From Planctomycetota bacterium (GTDB lineage: Bacteria; Planctomycetota; UBA1135; UBA2386): a DNA stretch of 42,597 bases. Within the stretch, counting starts at the first letter, position 1. Every line of letters begins with the position of its first letter. Positions 21,645 to 30,683 of this stretch are shown in pieces. The notes below the pieces were generated by a model. It was not told where the DNA came from, made no database searches, and saw only the letters and a list, made by a program, of their open reading frames with translations. Location of the stretch: the NCBI GenBank assembly GCA_016873195.1, contig VGXW01000006.1, forward strand, positions 1-42,597, read 5' to 3'. The position numbers and the translations under genes were made by a program.

Positions 21645-23450
21645 ATGAACGCCTCCACGCTGCCTCGTCTCCTCTTCGTCTTCGGGCTCGGCTCGCTGCT
21701 GCTGGCCCAGACCCAGTCGCCCGCGCGCGCCGTCGAAGACGCGCTGCCGGCCTCCACCTACGCCGCCGTCCGCTTCGGCGGCCTGCAGGCCTGCGCCGAC
21801 GCGGCCGCGGCGGTGCCGATGTCCGCCGTCGTCGACGGGTTCCTCGCCAGGCTGCCACAGCAGACCCGGGCCCGCTACTTCGACCAGGGGCTCGACGAGG
21901 CGAGCCAGAAGGTGCAGGCGGCGCTGCAGCGGGTCGGCGTGGCGCCGGCGGACCTGCGGGCCGTGCTCGGCCGGCCGATGGTGCTCGCGATGGGCCGGCT
22001 GACGATCGAGGGCCTCGGCCCCTCGCTCGCGCTGTTGATCGACGCGGGCGACTGCCAGCCGGCGATCGACCGGCTCGTCGCGGCCGTCGAGGGCCTCGCC
22101 GCGCAACGGGGCGCTCCGTTCGATGTCGCCGAGGTGGAGGTCGGCGGCGCCAAGGTGAAACGCGCGGCGCTGCGCGGCGAGATGCCGCAGATCCTGTTCG
22201 GCAGCGTCGGCGGGTTCTTCGTCGTGACGAACAGCCGCGGCTACCTGGGCGAGATCGCCGAGGTCCTGCACGGTCGCCAGCCGAAGCTCGCCGCCGCGTC
22301 CTCGCTCGCCGCGTGCCGTGCGCAGTTGCCGCAGCCCGCGCTCGCGTCGGCGTACCTGAACACCGCGTCGTTGTGCGCGATGCTCGACGCGCACCTGCCC
22401 TACGAGGCCGCGGACCTGGCCAAGGCGCTCGGCCTCGGCCGGCTCGACGGCGTCTACCTCGGCACCTCCGCGTCGCCGCTCGGCGGCTGCGATGCGCTGC
22501 ACGTCGGCATCCGGGGCAGCGTGGACGGCCTCTGCAAGGCGATGGTCGGCAAGCCCGTGGACCTGTCGTTCGCGCGCCTGTGCTCGTCGAACACCGTCGC
22601 GTTCGGCGCCGCGAGCCTCGACGTGCCGGCCGCGGTGGACGCCTTCCGCCGGCTGCTCGAGGTGCTGCCCGCCGCCATCCGCGAGGAGCTGCGGCGCGAC
22701 ATGGGCCGCGACCTCGCGCGCGAGCTGCGCCAGCTCGGCACGTCGCCGCAGCAGGCCGATGCGACGCTGCGCGCCTTCGGCAACCAGCTTGCCTTCGCGA
22801 TCGGCCTCGAGAAGGGCCCCGTGCCGAAGCCCGAACTGCTGGTGCACGTCGCGGTGCGCGACGGTGCGCGCGTGCAGTCGCTGCTGCAGAAGCTCGAGGC
22901 GGCGATCGTGCGCGAGGCCAAGGTCGAGTGGAAGACGCGCAAGGTCGGCGAGACCGACGTGCGCTTCTGCAACGTCGAACTGCCCGACGCGGAGTTCCAG
23001 CTGTCGCCGTGTTACGCGCTGCTCGGCGACGGCCTCTTGTTCGGCAGCGACGTGCAGGCGCTGGTCCGCGCGCTGCGGCAGGGCGAGAAGCCCGACGAGA
23101 GTTTCGCGGCGCAGCCGGACTTCCAGGCACTCGCCAAGGAGTGCGCCAGCACCTCCGGCGTGCTGCACCTGCGGCTGTTCCGCGCCGCCGAGCTCGGCTG
23201 GCGCACGGTCGAGCAGCTCGGCTACCCGCAGCTCGACAACCAGCGCGAGGAGGTCGGGTTCGGCAGCGACGCGCTGCCCGACGCGCAGACCCTGGCTGCG
23301 GCGCTCGGCACCAGCACGCTCGTCTACCGGGTCGACGAGACCGGCATCCTGCTGCGCAGCCACGGCACGCTCGGCTTCGGCTCGCTGCTCGCCGCGCTCG
23401 GCGCGGCGGCCGACGAGGTGCTGCACCGCGCGTGCGGCAAGATCTACTGA
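21645..23450 (+). CDS. Secreted protein, DUF3352-like
   Basis: Signal peptide MNASTLPRLLFVFGLGSLLLAQ|TQ. ALPASTYAAVRFGGLQACADAA with internal repeat-like halves. Confidence 0.65.
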   Translation: MNASTLPRLLFVFGLGSLLLAQTQSPARAVEDALPASTYAAVRFGGLQACADAAAAVPMSAVVDGFLARLPQQTRARYFDQGLDEASQKVQAALQRVGVAPADLRAVLGRPMVLAMGRLTIEGLGPSLALLIDAGDCQPAIDRLVAAVEGLAAQRGAPFDVAEVEVGGAKVKRAALRGEMPQILFGSVGGFFVVTNSRGYLGEIAEVLHGRQPKLAAASSLAACRAQLPQPALASAYLNTASLCAMLDAHLPYEAADLAKALGLGRLDGVYLGTSASPLGGCDALHVGIRGSVDGLCKAMVGKPVDLSFARLCSSNTVAFGAASLDVPAAVDAFRRLLEVLPAAIREELRRDMGRDLARELRQLGTSPQQADATLRAFGNQLAFAIGLEKGPVPKPELLVHVAVRDGARVQSLLQKLEAAIVREAKVEWKTRKVGETDVRFCNVELPDAEFQLSPCYALLGDGLLFGSDVQALVRALRQGEKPDESFAAQPDFQALAKECASTSGVLHLRLFRAAELGWRTVEQLGYPQLDNQREEVGFGSDALPDAQTLAAALGTSTLVYRVDETGILLRSHGTLGFGSLLAALGAAADEVLHRACGKIY

Positions 23451-23471
23451 CTCACCCTGGCCCGCGTCCGA

Positions 23472-24560
23472 TCAGACCCGGCACAACGCGACCTTCAGCG
23501 GCGGCCGCCCGTCGAACGACGGGAAGTCGCCGTCGACCGGGATCGGCTCGAGCTCGCGCAGCGGTCGTCCCGCCTTGGCCGCGCAGCGCCGCAGCAGCTC
23601 GTGCCAGTCCGCGGCGGCGACCTCGGGCACGTGGTTGGTCGCCAGCATGGCCCCGCCCGGCGCCAGCGCCAGCAGCGCTGGCTTGCACAGCGTCTGGTAG
23701 TCGCGCACGACGTCGACCGTGCCGAACGCGCCCTTCGCGAAGCGCGGCGGATCGAGCACGACGAGGTCGAAGGGCCGCGGCTCGATGCGCAGGAACGGCA
23801 CGCGGCTGCCGCGCCGCTGCACCGGCATGCCGGCGAGCTGGCGCAGCACGGGCAGGCAGTCCGAACGCACGAACCGGCACCGGGAGGCGACCTCGTTGCG
23901 CCGGGCGGCGAGCCGGCCGACCGCGAGCGCGCTCGGCGCGAAGTCGACGTTCCACACCAAGGTGGCCCCGGCGACCGCGGCGGCGACGCCGGCCCCGCAC
24001 GTGTAGGCGAACAGGTTCAGCACCGACCGGCCGCGCGCGAGTTCGCGCAGCTTCGCGCGGCCGTTGCGCAGATCGAGGAACAGCCACGGATCCTGGCCGC
24101 GGTGCCGCGCGCGGATCGGGAAGCGCACGGCGGCTTCGCGGCACTCGTGCTCGGCGAGAGCCGCGGCGTCCGGCACGTGCTCGGTTCCGGCGGGTGGAGG
24201 CTGCTTGCCGCGGTGGTTGCACACGATCGGCAGGTCGAGGCCGAGTTCCCGGTTGGCGGCGCGCTGCAGCGCGGCGACGGCGGTTGCGTCGAGCGGCGCG
24301 CGGAACGTCTGCACGAGCAGGAGGCCGCCGTAGCGGTCGACCGTGAGGCCGGGCGCGCCCTCGGCGACGCCGTGCCAGAGGCGGTAGCCATCCGTGCCCT
24401 CGACGTGGAGGCGCGCGAGCAGCGCCGCGCGCGCGCCGATCGCGCGCTGCAGCCCGGCTTCGAGACCGGCGGGCGGGGCGGGTCCTGCGGCTGCTCGACG
24501 ATCTCGTAGAGGCCGTTGCGGTCGCCGCGGATGCGTCCCTTCTGCTCGAGCGCCTGCCAC
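23472..24560 (-). CDS. Class I SAM-dependent (RlmI-like) rRNA methyltransferase; true 5' end uncertain, see frame-junction finding
   Basis: YRLWHGVAEGAPGLTVDRYGGLLLVQTF, VLNLFAYTCGAGVAAAVAGA, FDLVVLDPPRFAKG. Confidence 0.82.
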   Translation of the reverse strand: MAGARAEGTHPRRPQRPLRDRRAAAGPAPPAGLEAGLQRAIGARAALLARLHVEGTDGYRLWHGVAEGAPGLTVDRYGGLLLVQTFRAPLDATAVAALQRAANRELGLDLPIVCNHRGKQPPPAGTEHVPDAAALAEHECREAAVRFPIRARHRGQDPWLFLDLRNGRAKLRELARGRSVLNLFAYTCGAGVAAAVAGATLVWNVDFAPSALAVGRLAARRNEVASRCRFVRSDCLPVLRQLAGMPVQRRGSRVPFLRIEPRPFDLVVLDPPRFAKGAFGTVDVVRDYQTLCKPALLALAPGGAMLATNHVPEVAAADWHELLRRCAAKAGRPLRELEPIPVDGDFPSFDGRPPLKVALCRV

Positions 24561-24772
24561 ACCTCGGGCGGGTATTGCGCCGGCGGCCGCACCGCGCAGA
24601 TTCCCGAGTGGCGGCCCGCGCTGGTCGCTTCGTGGCCGAGCCGCGATTCGTCGTCGAGCCGCGTCAGCTTGAGGCGCTTCTTGAGCGCCTTCATCGCGCG
24701 GTGCAGCGTCTCCTTGGTGAACGAGCCGTCGGGGTTGCGCTCGACGAGGTTCTTCGGTTCGCCGGGTTCCAT
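24465..24772 (-). CDS. Conserved small domain MEPGEPKNLVERNPDGSFTKETLHRAMKALKKRLKLTRLDDESRLG...GLYEIVE, with no stop codon in frame near its expected end
   Basis: Frame of ORF 24017..25264(-). Coding-like sequence ends near GLYEIVEQPQ; beyond that the frame is out-of-phase readthrough of the methyltransferase. Confidence 0.6.
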
Positions 24773-24848
24773 GCCCGGATCATCGCCGCGCCGCGGACCC
24801 CGGCCAGTCCGGGCTTGCGGTTTCGGCACCGCCCGGTACGGGGAGCGC

Positions 24849-25118
24849 ATGACCGATGGCAAGGAACTCGAACGGCTGCGCAAGCGGCTGCGCCGGCTGG
24901 TCGGCGACGCGACCGGCGACGTCGCCGTGCCCGCCGCCGACCTGCGCACGGTGCTCGACGAACTCGGGCGGCTGCAACAGGGCAACGACCGGCTGCGGCG
25001 GCAGAATCGGCGCGTGCGCCTGCGGTTGTCGCGCGCCGGACTCGCCGAGGACGAGGGCGCGTCGCCCGCGGACGGGCCGCCGGCAGACGGCTCCGCGGAA
25101 CCGGAGGCCCGGTCCTGA
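24849..25118 (+). CDS. Small coiled-coil hypothetical protein
   Basis: MTDGKELERLRKRLRRLVGDATGDVAVPAADLRTVLDELGRLQQGNDRLRRQNRRVRLRLSRAGL; coding-like amino-acid pattern. Confidence 0.5.
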   Translation: MTDGKELERLRKRLRRLVGDATGDVAVPAADLRTVLDELGRLQQGNDRLRRQNRRVRLRLSRAGLAEDEGASPADGPPADGSAEPEARS

Positions 25119-25256
25119 CGCGCATGCCCGCCGGCCGCACCGCGCGGATCGTGCGCCGGGCCGGCATCGCCGCGGGCTGCGCACTCCGGCCCGCGCGCGG
25201 CCATTGGGCCGGCCGCAGCCGTCGCGTATCCTCCGGCCACCGTTCCCGGAGGCCCC

Positions 25257-26159
25257 GTGTCCATCGCCCAACGCCTGCGTCCGTTCCTGCACGTCCTCGT
25301 GTTCGCGCTGCTCGGCGCCGCCGCCGGAGCGCAGAAGAAGGATGGCCCGGTCGAGATCCGCTACCCGGTGCCCGAGCGCATCGAGCGCGCGGCGAAGGCG
25401 GACGACAAGGGACTGCTGCAGTGGGAGGAGTGGAAGGAGCCGCAGTGCCAGACCTGCACCGGCACGGGCAAGACGAAGTGCGCGACCTGCGAACGCTACC
25501 CGGACGAGTGGACCAACTGCATCGAGTGCAAGGGCACCAAGGAGGCGACCTGCCGCGCCTGCGGCGGCCTCGGCCACCAACCGGATCCGCTCGACAAGGT
25601 GATCTGCCCCGGCTGCAGGGGTTCGGCCTACCTGGCGTGCACGATCTGCCCCGGCAGCAGCGGCTTGATCACGCCCCAGGGCGGCGGCGGCAGGCCGCAG
25701 AAGTGCCCGGCCTGCCGCGGCGACGCGGGCGCGAAGTGCTCGATCTGCAACGGCACACGCTTCGTCGAGATGGCGACGCTGAAGCCGAGCCTGCGCGAGG
25801 CGAACGCGGCGACGCTGGCCAAGGCGCTCGCCGCGGCAAACCAGGCGCTCAACGCGCTGACGGCGTTCCACCCGCCCGCGGACGTGCGCAAGGCGAACAA
25901 GGAACTCGCGAAGGTGCTCGGCGGCGGGCAGGCGTTCTTCCCGCCGATGAAGCGTGCCCCCAAGGCGTTCGAAGACCACATGGCTCGCATCGCCGGCGGC
26001 GCGAACTACCAGCACTACGAGGAGGCGGCAGGCCAGGTGCAGAGCGCGTGGAAGTCGGGCTTCGAGTACTACCTGAAGCACCAGAAGCGCATGCTCGAGC
26101 TCGCGCACAAGCGCGCCGAGGCGAACGAGAAGCTGCTCGCCGACACGAAGGGCAAGTGA
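25257..26159 (+). CDS. Exported protein with DnaJ-type cysteine-rich zinc-finger region
   Basis: Signal peptide ...VLVFALLGAAAGAQ|KK. Eight CxxC motifs: CQTC, CATC, CIEC, CRAC, CPGC, CTIC, CPAC, CSIC. Confidence 0.75.
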   Translation: MSIAQRLRPFLHVLVFALLGAAAGAQKKDGPVEIRYPVPERIERAAKADDKGLLQWEEWKEPQCQTCTGTGKTKCATCERYPDEWTNCIECKGTKEATCRACGGLGHQPDPLDKVICPGCRGSAYLACTICPGSSGLITPQGGGGRPQKCPACRGDAGAKCSICNGTRFVEMATLKPSLREANAATLAKALAAANQALNALTAFHPPADVRKANKELAKVLGGGQAFFPPMKRAPKAFEDHMARIAGGANYQHYEEAAGQVQSAWKSGFEYYLKHQKRMLELAHKRAEANEKLLADTKGK

Positions 26160-26230
26160 CCTCGCGCGGCCTGCGCGTCGACCGGCCGGAGTCCCTTCGC
26201 GCGCTCGCGTGAATCGACCGCGGCCCGGCC

Positions 26231-27262
26231 CTAGCCGTGCAGCCACACGCAGTGCCGCCAGCGCCACAGCAGTGCTGGCCCGAAGGCGAGTGCCGTGTAG
26301 AGCGCGAGGCCGGCGAGCGCGCCCCACGCCGCGCGCCGCGCGCGCGCCGCGGCCGGTGCGGCGAGTTCCGGATGCCGCCGGCCGACCTGCTGCGCGAGCC
26401 ACGCGGCCGGCCCTTCGCCCAGCACCAGCAGGATCGCGAGGAACAGCGGATAGCCGGCGAGCCCGTGCCTGCCGAGGAACAGGCACCACGGGCAGTGATG
26501 TTGCAGCACCCCGTAGTGGTAGGCGGCCCAGACCCGGACCAGGGCGAGCGCCGCGATCGGCGCGAACCCGAGCGCGGCGAGCGCGAGCAGCCCGGTGCGC
26601 AGCGGGGAACGCACGCCGGACCGGCCGAGCACCGCGAGCGCCGCGAGCAGCAGCGCGCCCGCCGCGGCCAGCGAAGCGACCACCCAGGGTGCCACGGCGG
26701 GGCTCGCCGGGGCCGCCGGCTCCGCGCGCAGCTGGCCGTAGACCAGCGCACAGCAGTCGACCGGCCGGTGCACGTCGAGCGCCGCGAGCGCGCGCGCGGT
26801 GTCGAGTCCGGCCAGCACGGCCACCGGCACCGCCAGCAGCAGCAGCCGCGCCACCGTCGGCAGCAGCGGCGAACGCACCGCGTGGTCGTCGAGCCGGGCG
26901 AACAGCCGGAAGGCGCCGAGCAGCGAGAGCGCCAGCAGGCGCAGCGCGAGCGCGCGTTCGCCGCGGCCTGCGGTCGCCTGCAGCACGCCGGTGCCGCACA
27001 TCGCGCCGGGCACGAGCGCGGGCAAGACGCTGGCGACGAGGACCACGAGCACGAGCGTGCCGAGCAGGACGAGCAGCGCGGCGGCGTGGCCCGCGAGCCG
27101 GGCGACCTCGGCCTGCCGTTCGAGCCGCAGCTGCGCCTGCGTCGCGGCGCCGGGCTGCCAGCCGGCGGCGATCCGCGCGGCGATCCAGCCCGCGAACAGC
27201 AGCAGCAGCAGCGCCGCGAGGTCGCAGCCGAGCACGGCCAGCGCGAGCGGGTGCGGGATCAT
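26231..27262 (-). CDS. Polytopic membrane protein with HHCPWC motif
   Basis: Multiple TM segments. Cys motifs MCGTG, VDCCALVYGQ, VLQHHCPWCLFLGRHG. Overlaps ABC ATPase stop by 4 bp. Confidence 0.7.
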   Translation of the reverse strand: MIPHPLALAVLGCDLAALLLLLFAGWIAARIAAGWQPGAATQAQLRLERQAEVARLAGHAAALLVLLGTLVLVVLVASVLPALVPGAMCGTGVLQATAGRGERALALRLLALSLLGAFRLFARLDDHAVRSPLLPTVARLLLLAVPVAVLAGLDTARALAALDVHRPVDCCALVYGQLRAEPAAPASPAVAPWVVASLAAAGALLLAALAVLGRSGVRSPLRTGLLALAALGFAPIAALALVRVWAAYHYGVLQHHCPWCLFLGRHGLAGYPLFLAILLVLGEGPAAWLAQQVGRRHPELAAPAAARARRAAWGALAGLALYTALAFGPALLWRWRHCVWLHG

Positions 27263-27942
27263 CCGCCGGCCTCGCCGACGCGGCGGCCCGCGGCGAGCCG
27301 CACGAGCTGATCGCAGAGGCCGCCGCCGAGCACGCGCGGATCGTGGCTCGCGAGCACGACGACCGCGCCGCGGGCGCGCGCCGCCGCCAGCTGTCCGAGC
27401 ACCAGCCCGAGGTGCGCATCGTCCTGGTGCGCGCTCGGCTCGTCGACGAACAGGAACCCGGGTTCGGCGACCAGCGCCCGCGCGAGCGCGATCCGCTGCC
27501 GTTCGCCGCCCGACAGCTCGCCGGCCGGCCGCTCCGCCAGCCCCGCCACGTCGAGCGCCGTCAGCACGCGGAGGCAGGCCGCGCGCTTCTGGTGCGCGGG
27601 CAGCGGGCGCGGCACCAGCGGCGCCAACACGTTCTCCGCGGCGGTGAGGCCGTCGATCAGCTCGGCGCCCTGGAACAGGATGCCAGCACCGCGCCGCCAG
27701 CGGTCGCGGTGCCGCGCCGTCCAGCGCGAGACCGCTGCGCCGTCGGCGAGCACCTCGCCGGCACTCGGCCGCAGCAGCCCGGCCAGCACGTGCAGCAGCG
27801 TCGTCTTGCCGGCCCCGGTGGCGCCGCAGAGCGCCGTCACCGTGCCGCCCTCGGCGCGCAGGTCGATGCCGTCGAGCACGGCGCGCGCGCCGCCTTCGGC
27901 CGGGCGCAGCACCACGACCCGCCGGCACTCGAGCACGGTCAC
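27259..27942 (-). CDS. ABC transporter ATP-binding protein (MacB/LolD-like)
   Basis: Walker A CGATGAGKTT, signature LSGGERQRIALARALV, Walker B FLFVDEPSAH. GTG start overlaps permease stop. Confidence 0.92.
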   Translation of the reverse strand: MTVLECRRVVVLRPAEGGARAVLDGIDLRAEGGTVTALCGATGAGKTTLLHVLAGLLRPSAGEVLADGAAVSRWTARHRDRWRRGAGILFQGAELIDGLTAAENVLAPLVPRPLPAHQKRAACLRVLTALDVAGLAERPAGELSGGERQRIALARALVAEPGFLFVDEPSAHQDDAHLGLVLGQLAAARARGAVVVLASHDPRVLGGGLCDQLVRLAAGRRVGEAGG

Positions 27943-29111
27943 GATTCGCCTCCGCGCAGCAGTTCCTGGGGGTCGACCGCCGCGCACCGCAGTGCTGGCA
28001 GCAGGGCGGCGCACAGCCACGGCGCGAGCACGGCGCCGCCGACGCCGAGCATGACCTGCAGCAGCCCGCCCGGCGTCAGCACCAGCGCCGGCGCCCGTCC
28101 GGGCCACGCGAACAGCCACTCCGCGGGCCAGCTGCGTCCCGGCCAGAGCACGAGCCAGCTCGCGCAGCCGAGCCCGAGCAGCACCGCGGGCAGTGCCGGG
28201 ACCAGTGCGGCGAACAACTGCAGGCGCACGAGGTCGCCGGTGCTCCAGCCCAGCGCCTTGTAGAGGCCGAGTTCGCGCCTGGCGCTGCGCCCGCGCCGCA
28301 ACACCACGACCAGCAGCAGGCACAGCGCCAGCGTCGCGGGCACCAGCAGCAACAGCCGCAGCGAGCCCGCGCGCGCGAATCCGGCGACGGCCGCGCCGAT
28401 CGCCTCGGTGCGCGTCGTGACGCGGACCGCGCCGGGAAACGCGGCAGCGAGTTCCCGCGCCACCGCCGCCTGTTCGGCCTCCTGGTAGACCCAGACGGCG
28501 AGGTCCGAGACCATGCCGGGGCCGAGCCCGAGCAGTTCGCGCGCGTCGTCGGCGTGCAGCAGCACCGCGTCGTGCAGCGCGAGTCCGCTGGCCGGGCCGA
28601 GCCGTCCGGCCACCAGCAAGCGCCGTTCGCCGCCGGCGGCCACCAGCGTGATGCGTTCTGGCTCCGGCACCGCAGCCGTTGCCGCGTCCGGACCGTCGGG
28701 CGGCACGCCGGGACCGACGATCGCCTCGCCCCTCGCCGGCGCCTGCCCCAGCGCTCGGAACTCCACCGGATCGACGACGCCGATCGCGGTGACCGCGGTG
28801 CCGCCGGCCGAACGCGCCGTGCCCCAGATCCGCGGCCGCGCTCCGGTGACGCCGATCACCGCGCGCGCGGTCCGGGCCGCCGGTTCGGCCGCGAGCGGCG
28901 ACCAGCCGGCGGCGTCGACGCCACGCACGACGAGGCTCGGTCCGGCGCCGAGCAGTTCGCGCGCGGTCGCCGCGAACGAAGCCTCCAGCAGCAGCACGGT
29001 CGCGCTCGCCGCGACGAGGGCGAAGATCGACAGGCCCGTGAGCCAGGCCGTGCCCGGCTGCCGCGCGAGCTGGCGGCAGGCCCACCCGAACGTTCCGAGC
29101 GGCGGGTTCAT
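27939..29111 (-). CDS. FtsX/MacB-like ABC transporter permease
   Basis: N-terminal TM, long extracytoplasmic domain, three C-terminal TMs; RRELGLYKALGWSTGDLVRLQL. Confidence 0.8.
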   Translation of the reverse strand: MNPPLGTFGWACRQLARQPGTAWLTGLSIFALVAASATVLLLEASFAATARELLGAGPSLVVRGVDAAGWSPLAAEPAARTARAVIGVTGARPRIWGTARSAGGTAVTAIGVVDPVEFRALGQAPARGEAIVGPGVPPDGPDAATAAVPEPERITLVAAGGERRLLVAGRLGPASGLALHDAVLLHADDARELLGLGPGMVSDLAVWVYQEAEQAAVARELAAAFPGAVRVTTRTEAIGAAVAGFARAGSLRLLLLVPATLALCLLLVVVLRRGRSARRELGLYKALGWSTGDLVRLQLFAALVPALPAVLLGLGCASWLVLWPGRSWPAEWLFAWPGRAPALVLTPGGLLQVMLGVGGAVLAPWLCAALLPALRCAAVDPQELLRGGES

Positions 29112-29377
29112 CGCGGCTCCGGCGCGCCGGGCAGGAAGCGCAGGTCGACCGCGGGGTGCAGGGCCCCGGGCGAACGCGCCGCGGTGCCGGCCGGCGCGAA
29201 CGCGAGCGCCGTCAGGTCGAGCGCGCGCACGCTGGCGCCCAGCAGCGCGCGGTCGGCCCCGCCCAGGCGCACGACCGCGGTCCCGGCTACGGCGGCCGCG
29301 AACGCGCCGAGCCAGAGTCCGAGCACGCGCCGGCGTGCGCGCGCGAGGCCGGCGAACAACTCGTCAGCGCCGGGCAT
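29108..29377 (-). CDS. Small single-TM hypothetical protein in nosL-like operon
   Basis: MPGADELFAGLARARRRVLGLWLGAFAAAVAGTAVVRLGG...; overlaps both neighbours. Confidence 0.55.
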   Translation of the reverse strand: MPGADELFAGLARARRRVLGLWLGAFAAAVAGTAVVRLGGADRALLGASVRALDLTALAFAPAGTAARSPGALHPAVDLRFLPGAPEPR

Positions 29378-29909
29378 CGTGCTCCGGTGCGGCGCGCTGC
29401 GCGCGCTGCAGCAGGCTGCTGTCGAGTTCGTGCAGGCGGAACACCACGGTGCCGCCGTGCCGCTCGCGGAACTTCGCCAGCGCCGCGTCGCCCTGCAGCG
29501 GCACGATCCTGCGCCCCATCGGTCCGACCGCGTCGCTGCCGGCCACCCAGTGCACCTCGGCCGCGTCCACGTGCTCGCCGGTGAAGTAGTCGACCGCGCG
29601 CGCGCGCGCGATCCGCCGCGTGCCCGCGGCGAGGACCTCCTGCGGCGCGAGCCAGGCCTGCAGCATGCAGCCGGCACAGCAGAAGTAGTGCGCCGTGCCG
29701 TCGTCGAGTTCGATCGCGGCGACGCCCTTGCTGTCGTCGGTCGTCATCGCGCAGATCGGGCAGCGGTCGGCCGGCCCAGGGTGCATGCGCCCGGCGGCGT
29801 CGATGCCGCGTCGGGCGGGCGCCAGGCGCACGAGGTCGCCGGTCTTCCCTCCGCACGCCGCGGCGAGCAGGGCGAGCAGCGAGCAGGACCAGCGTGCGGG
29901 CGCGGGCAT
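29364..29909 (-). CDS. NosL-like copper-binding lipoprotein
   Basis: Lipobox LLALLAAAC. DRCPICAMTTDDSKGVAAIELDDGTAHYFCCAGCMLQAW, VDYFTGEHVDAAEVHWVAGSDAVGPMGRRIVP. Confidence 0.75.
   Translation of the reverse strand: MPAPARWSCSLLALLAAACGGKTGDLVRLAPARRGIDAAGRMHPGPADRCPICAMTTDDSKGVAAIELDDGTAHYFCCAGCMLQAWLAPQEVLAAGTRRIARARAVDYFTGEHVDAAEVHWVAGSDAVGPMGRRIVPLQGDAALAKFRERHGGTVVFRLHELDSSLLQRAQRAAPEHDARR
29595..29610. repeat. (CG)8 dinucleotide tract inside the nosL-like gene
   Basis: ccgcgcgcgcgcgcgcgat; encodes IARARAV on the minus strand. Confidence 0.8.
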
Positions 29910-29985
29910 CGGGTGTCTCTGGATCGCGGCGAGCGACGCAGCATAGACTCGCGCCACGGGCACCTCAATCCGAGCGCCCTGCCCC

Positions 29986-30651
29986 ATGCCGAACGACCTC
30001 TGGAGCCTCGACTACGCCTCGATGGCGCTGCTCGGCCTGTTCGGCGCCGGCCACTGCGTCGGCATGTGCGGGCCGCTGGTGATCGCCCTTCCGGGCCGGG
30101 CGGGCGGCGTGCTGCCGCACCTCTGCTACCACGCCGGGCGTGCTGGCACCTACACCTGCCTCGGCATCCTGCTCGGCGCGCTCGGCGGCGCCGTCGCGCA
30201 CCTCGGCGCCGTCGCCCGGTTGCAGGTCGGGCTCAGCGGGCTCGCGGCGCTGTTCCTCCTGCTGTTCGGCCTCGTGCGCATCGGCCTCGTGCCGGAGCCC
30301 GCGCTGCTGCGCGTGCCGAACGCCACGCTCGGGGCGGGCTTCGCCAGGGCGCAGCAACTCGCTCGCGACGCCGGTCCGATCGGCATGGTGCCGCTCGGCG
30401 CGCTGAACGGGCTCCTGCCGTGCGGGCTGTCCTACGCCGCGCTGAGCCGCGCGCTGCCGGCCGGCGGCCCGCTGCAGGGCGGGCTCCTGGTCGCGGCGTT
30501 CGGCCTCGGCACGCTGCCCGCACTGCTGCTGCTCGGCACCGCCGCCGGCACCGTGCTGCGCCGGCACCGCGCCATCGCCGACGTGCTCGCCGGCGTGCTG
30601 ATGATCGCGATGGCGGTCGACCTCGGTGCCGGCGTGGTGCTGGCCAGATGA
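29986..30651 (+). CDS. Sulfite exporter TauE/SafE-DsbD_2 family membrane protein
   Basis: LFGAGHCVGMCGPLVIALPG...LCYHAGRAGTYTCLGILLGALGG...GALNGLLPCGLSYAAL. Confidence 0.85.
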   Translation: MPNDLWSLDYASMALLGLFGAGHCVGMCGPLVIALPGRAGGVLPHLCYHAGRAGTYTCLGILLGALGGAVAHLGAVARLQVGLSGLAALFLLLFGLVRIGLVPEPALLRVPNATLGAGFARAQQLARDAGPIGMVPLGALNGLLPCGLSYAALSRALPAGGPLQGGLLVAAFGLGTLPALLLLGTAAGTVLRRHRAIADVLAGVLMIAMAVDLGAGVVLAR

Positions 30652-30683
30652 CCGCGCGCCACGCGGCTGCCGCGGCACCCGAT

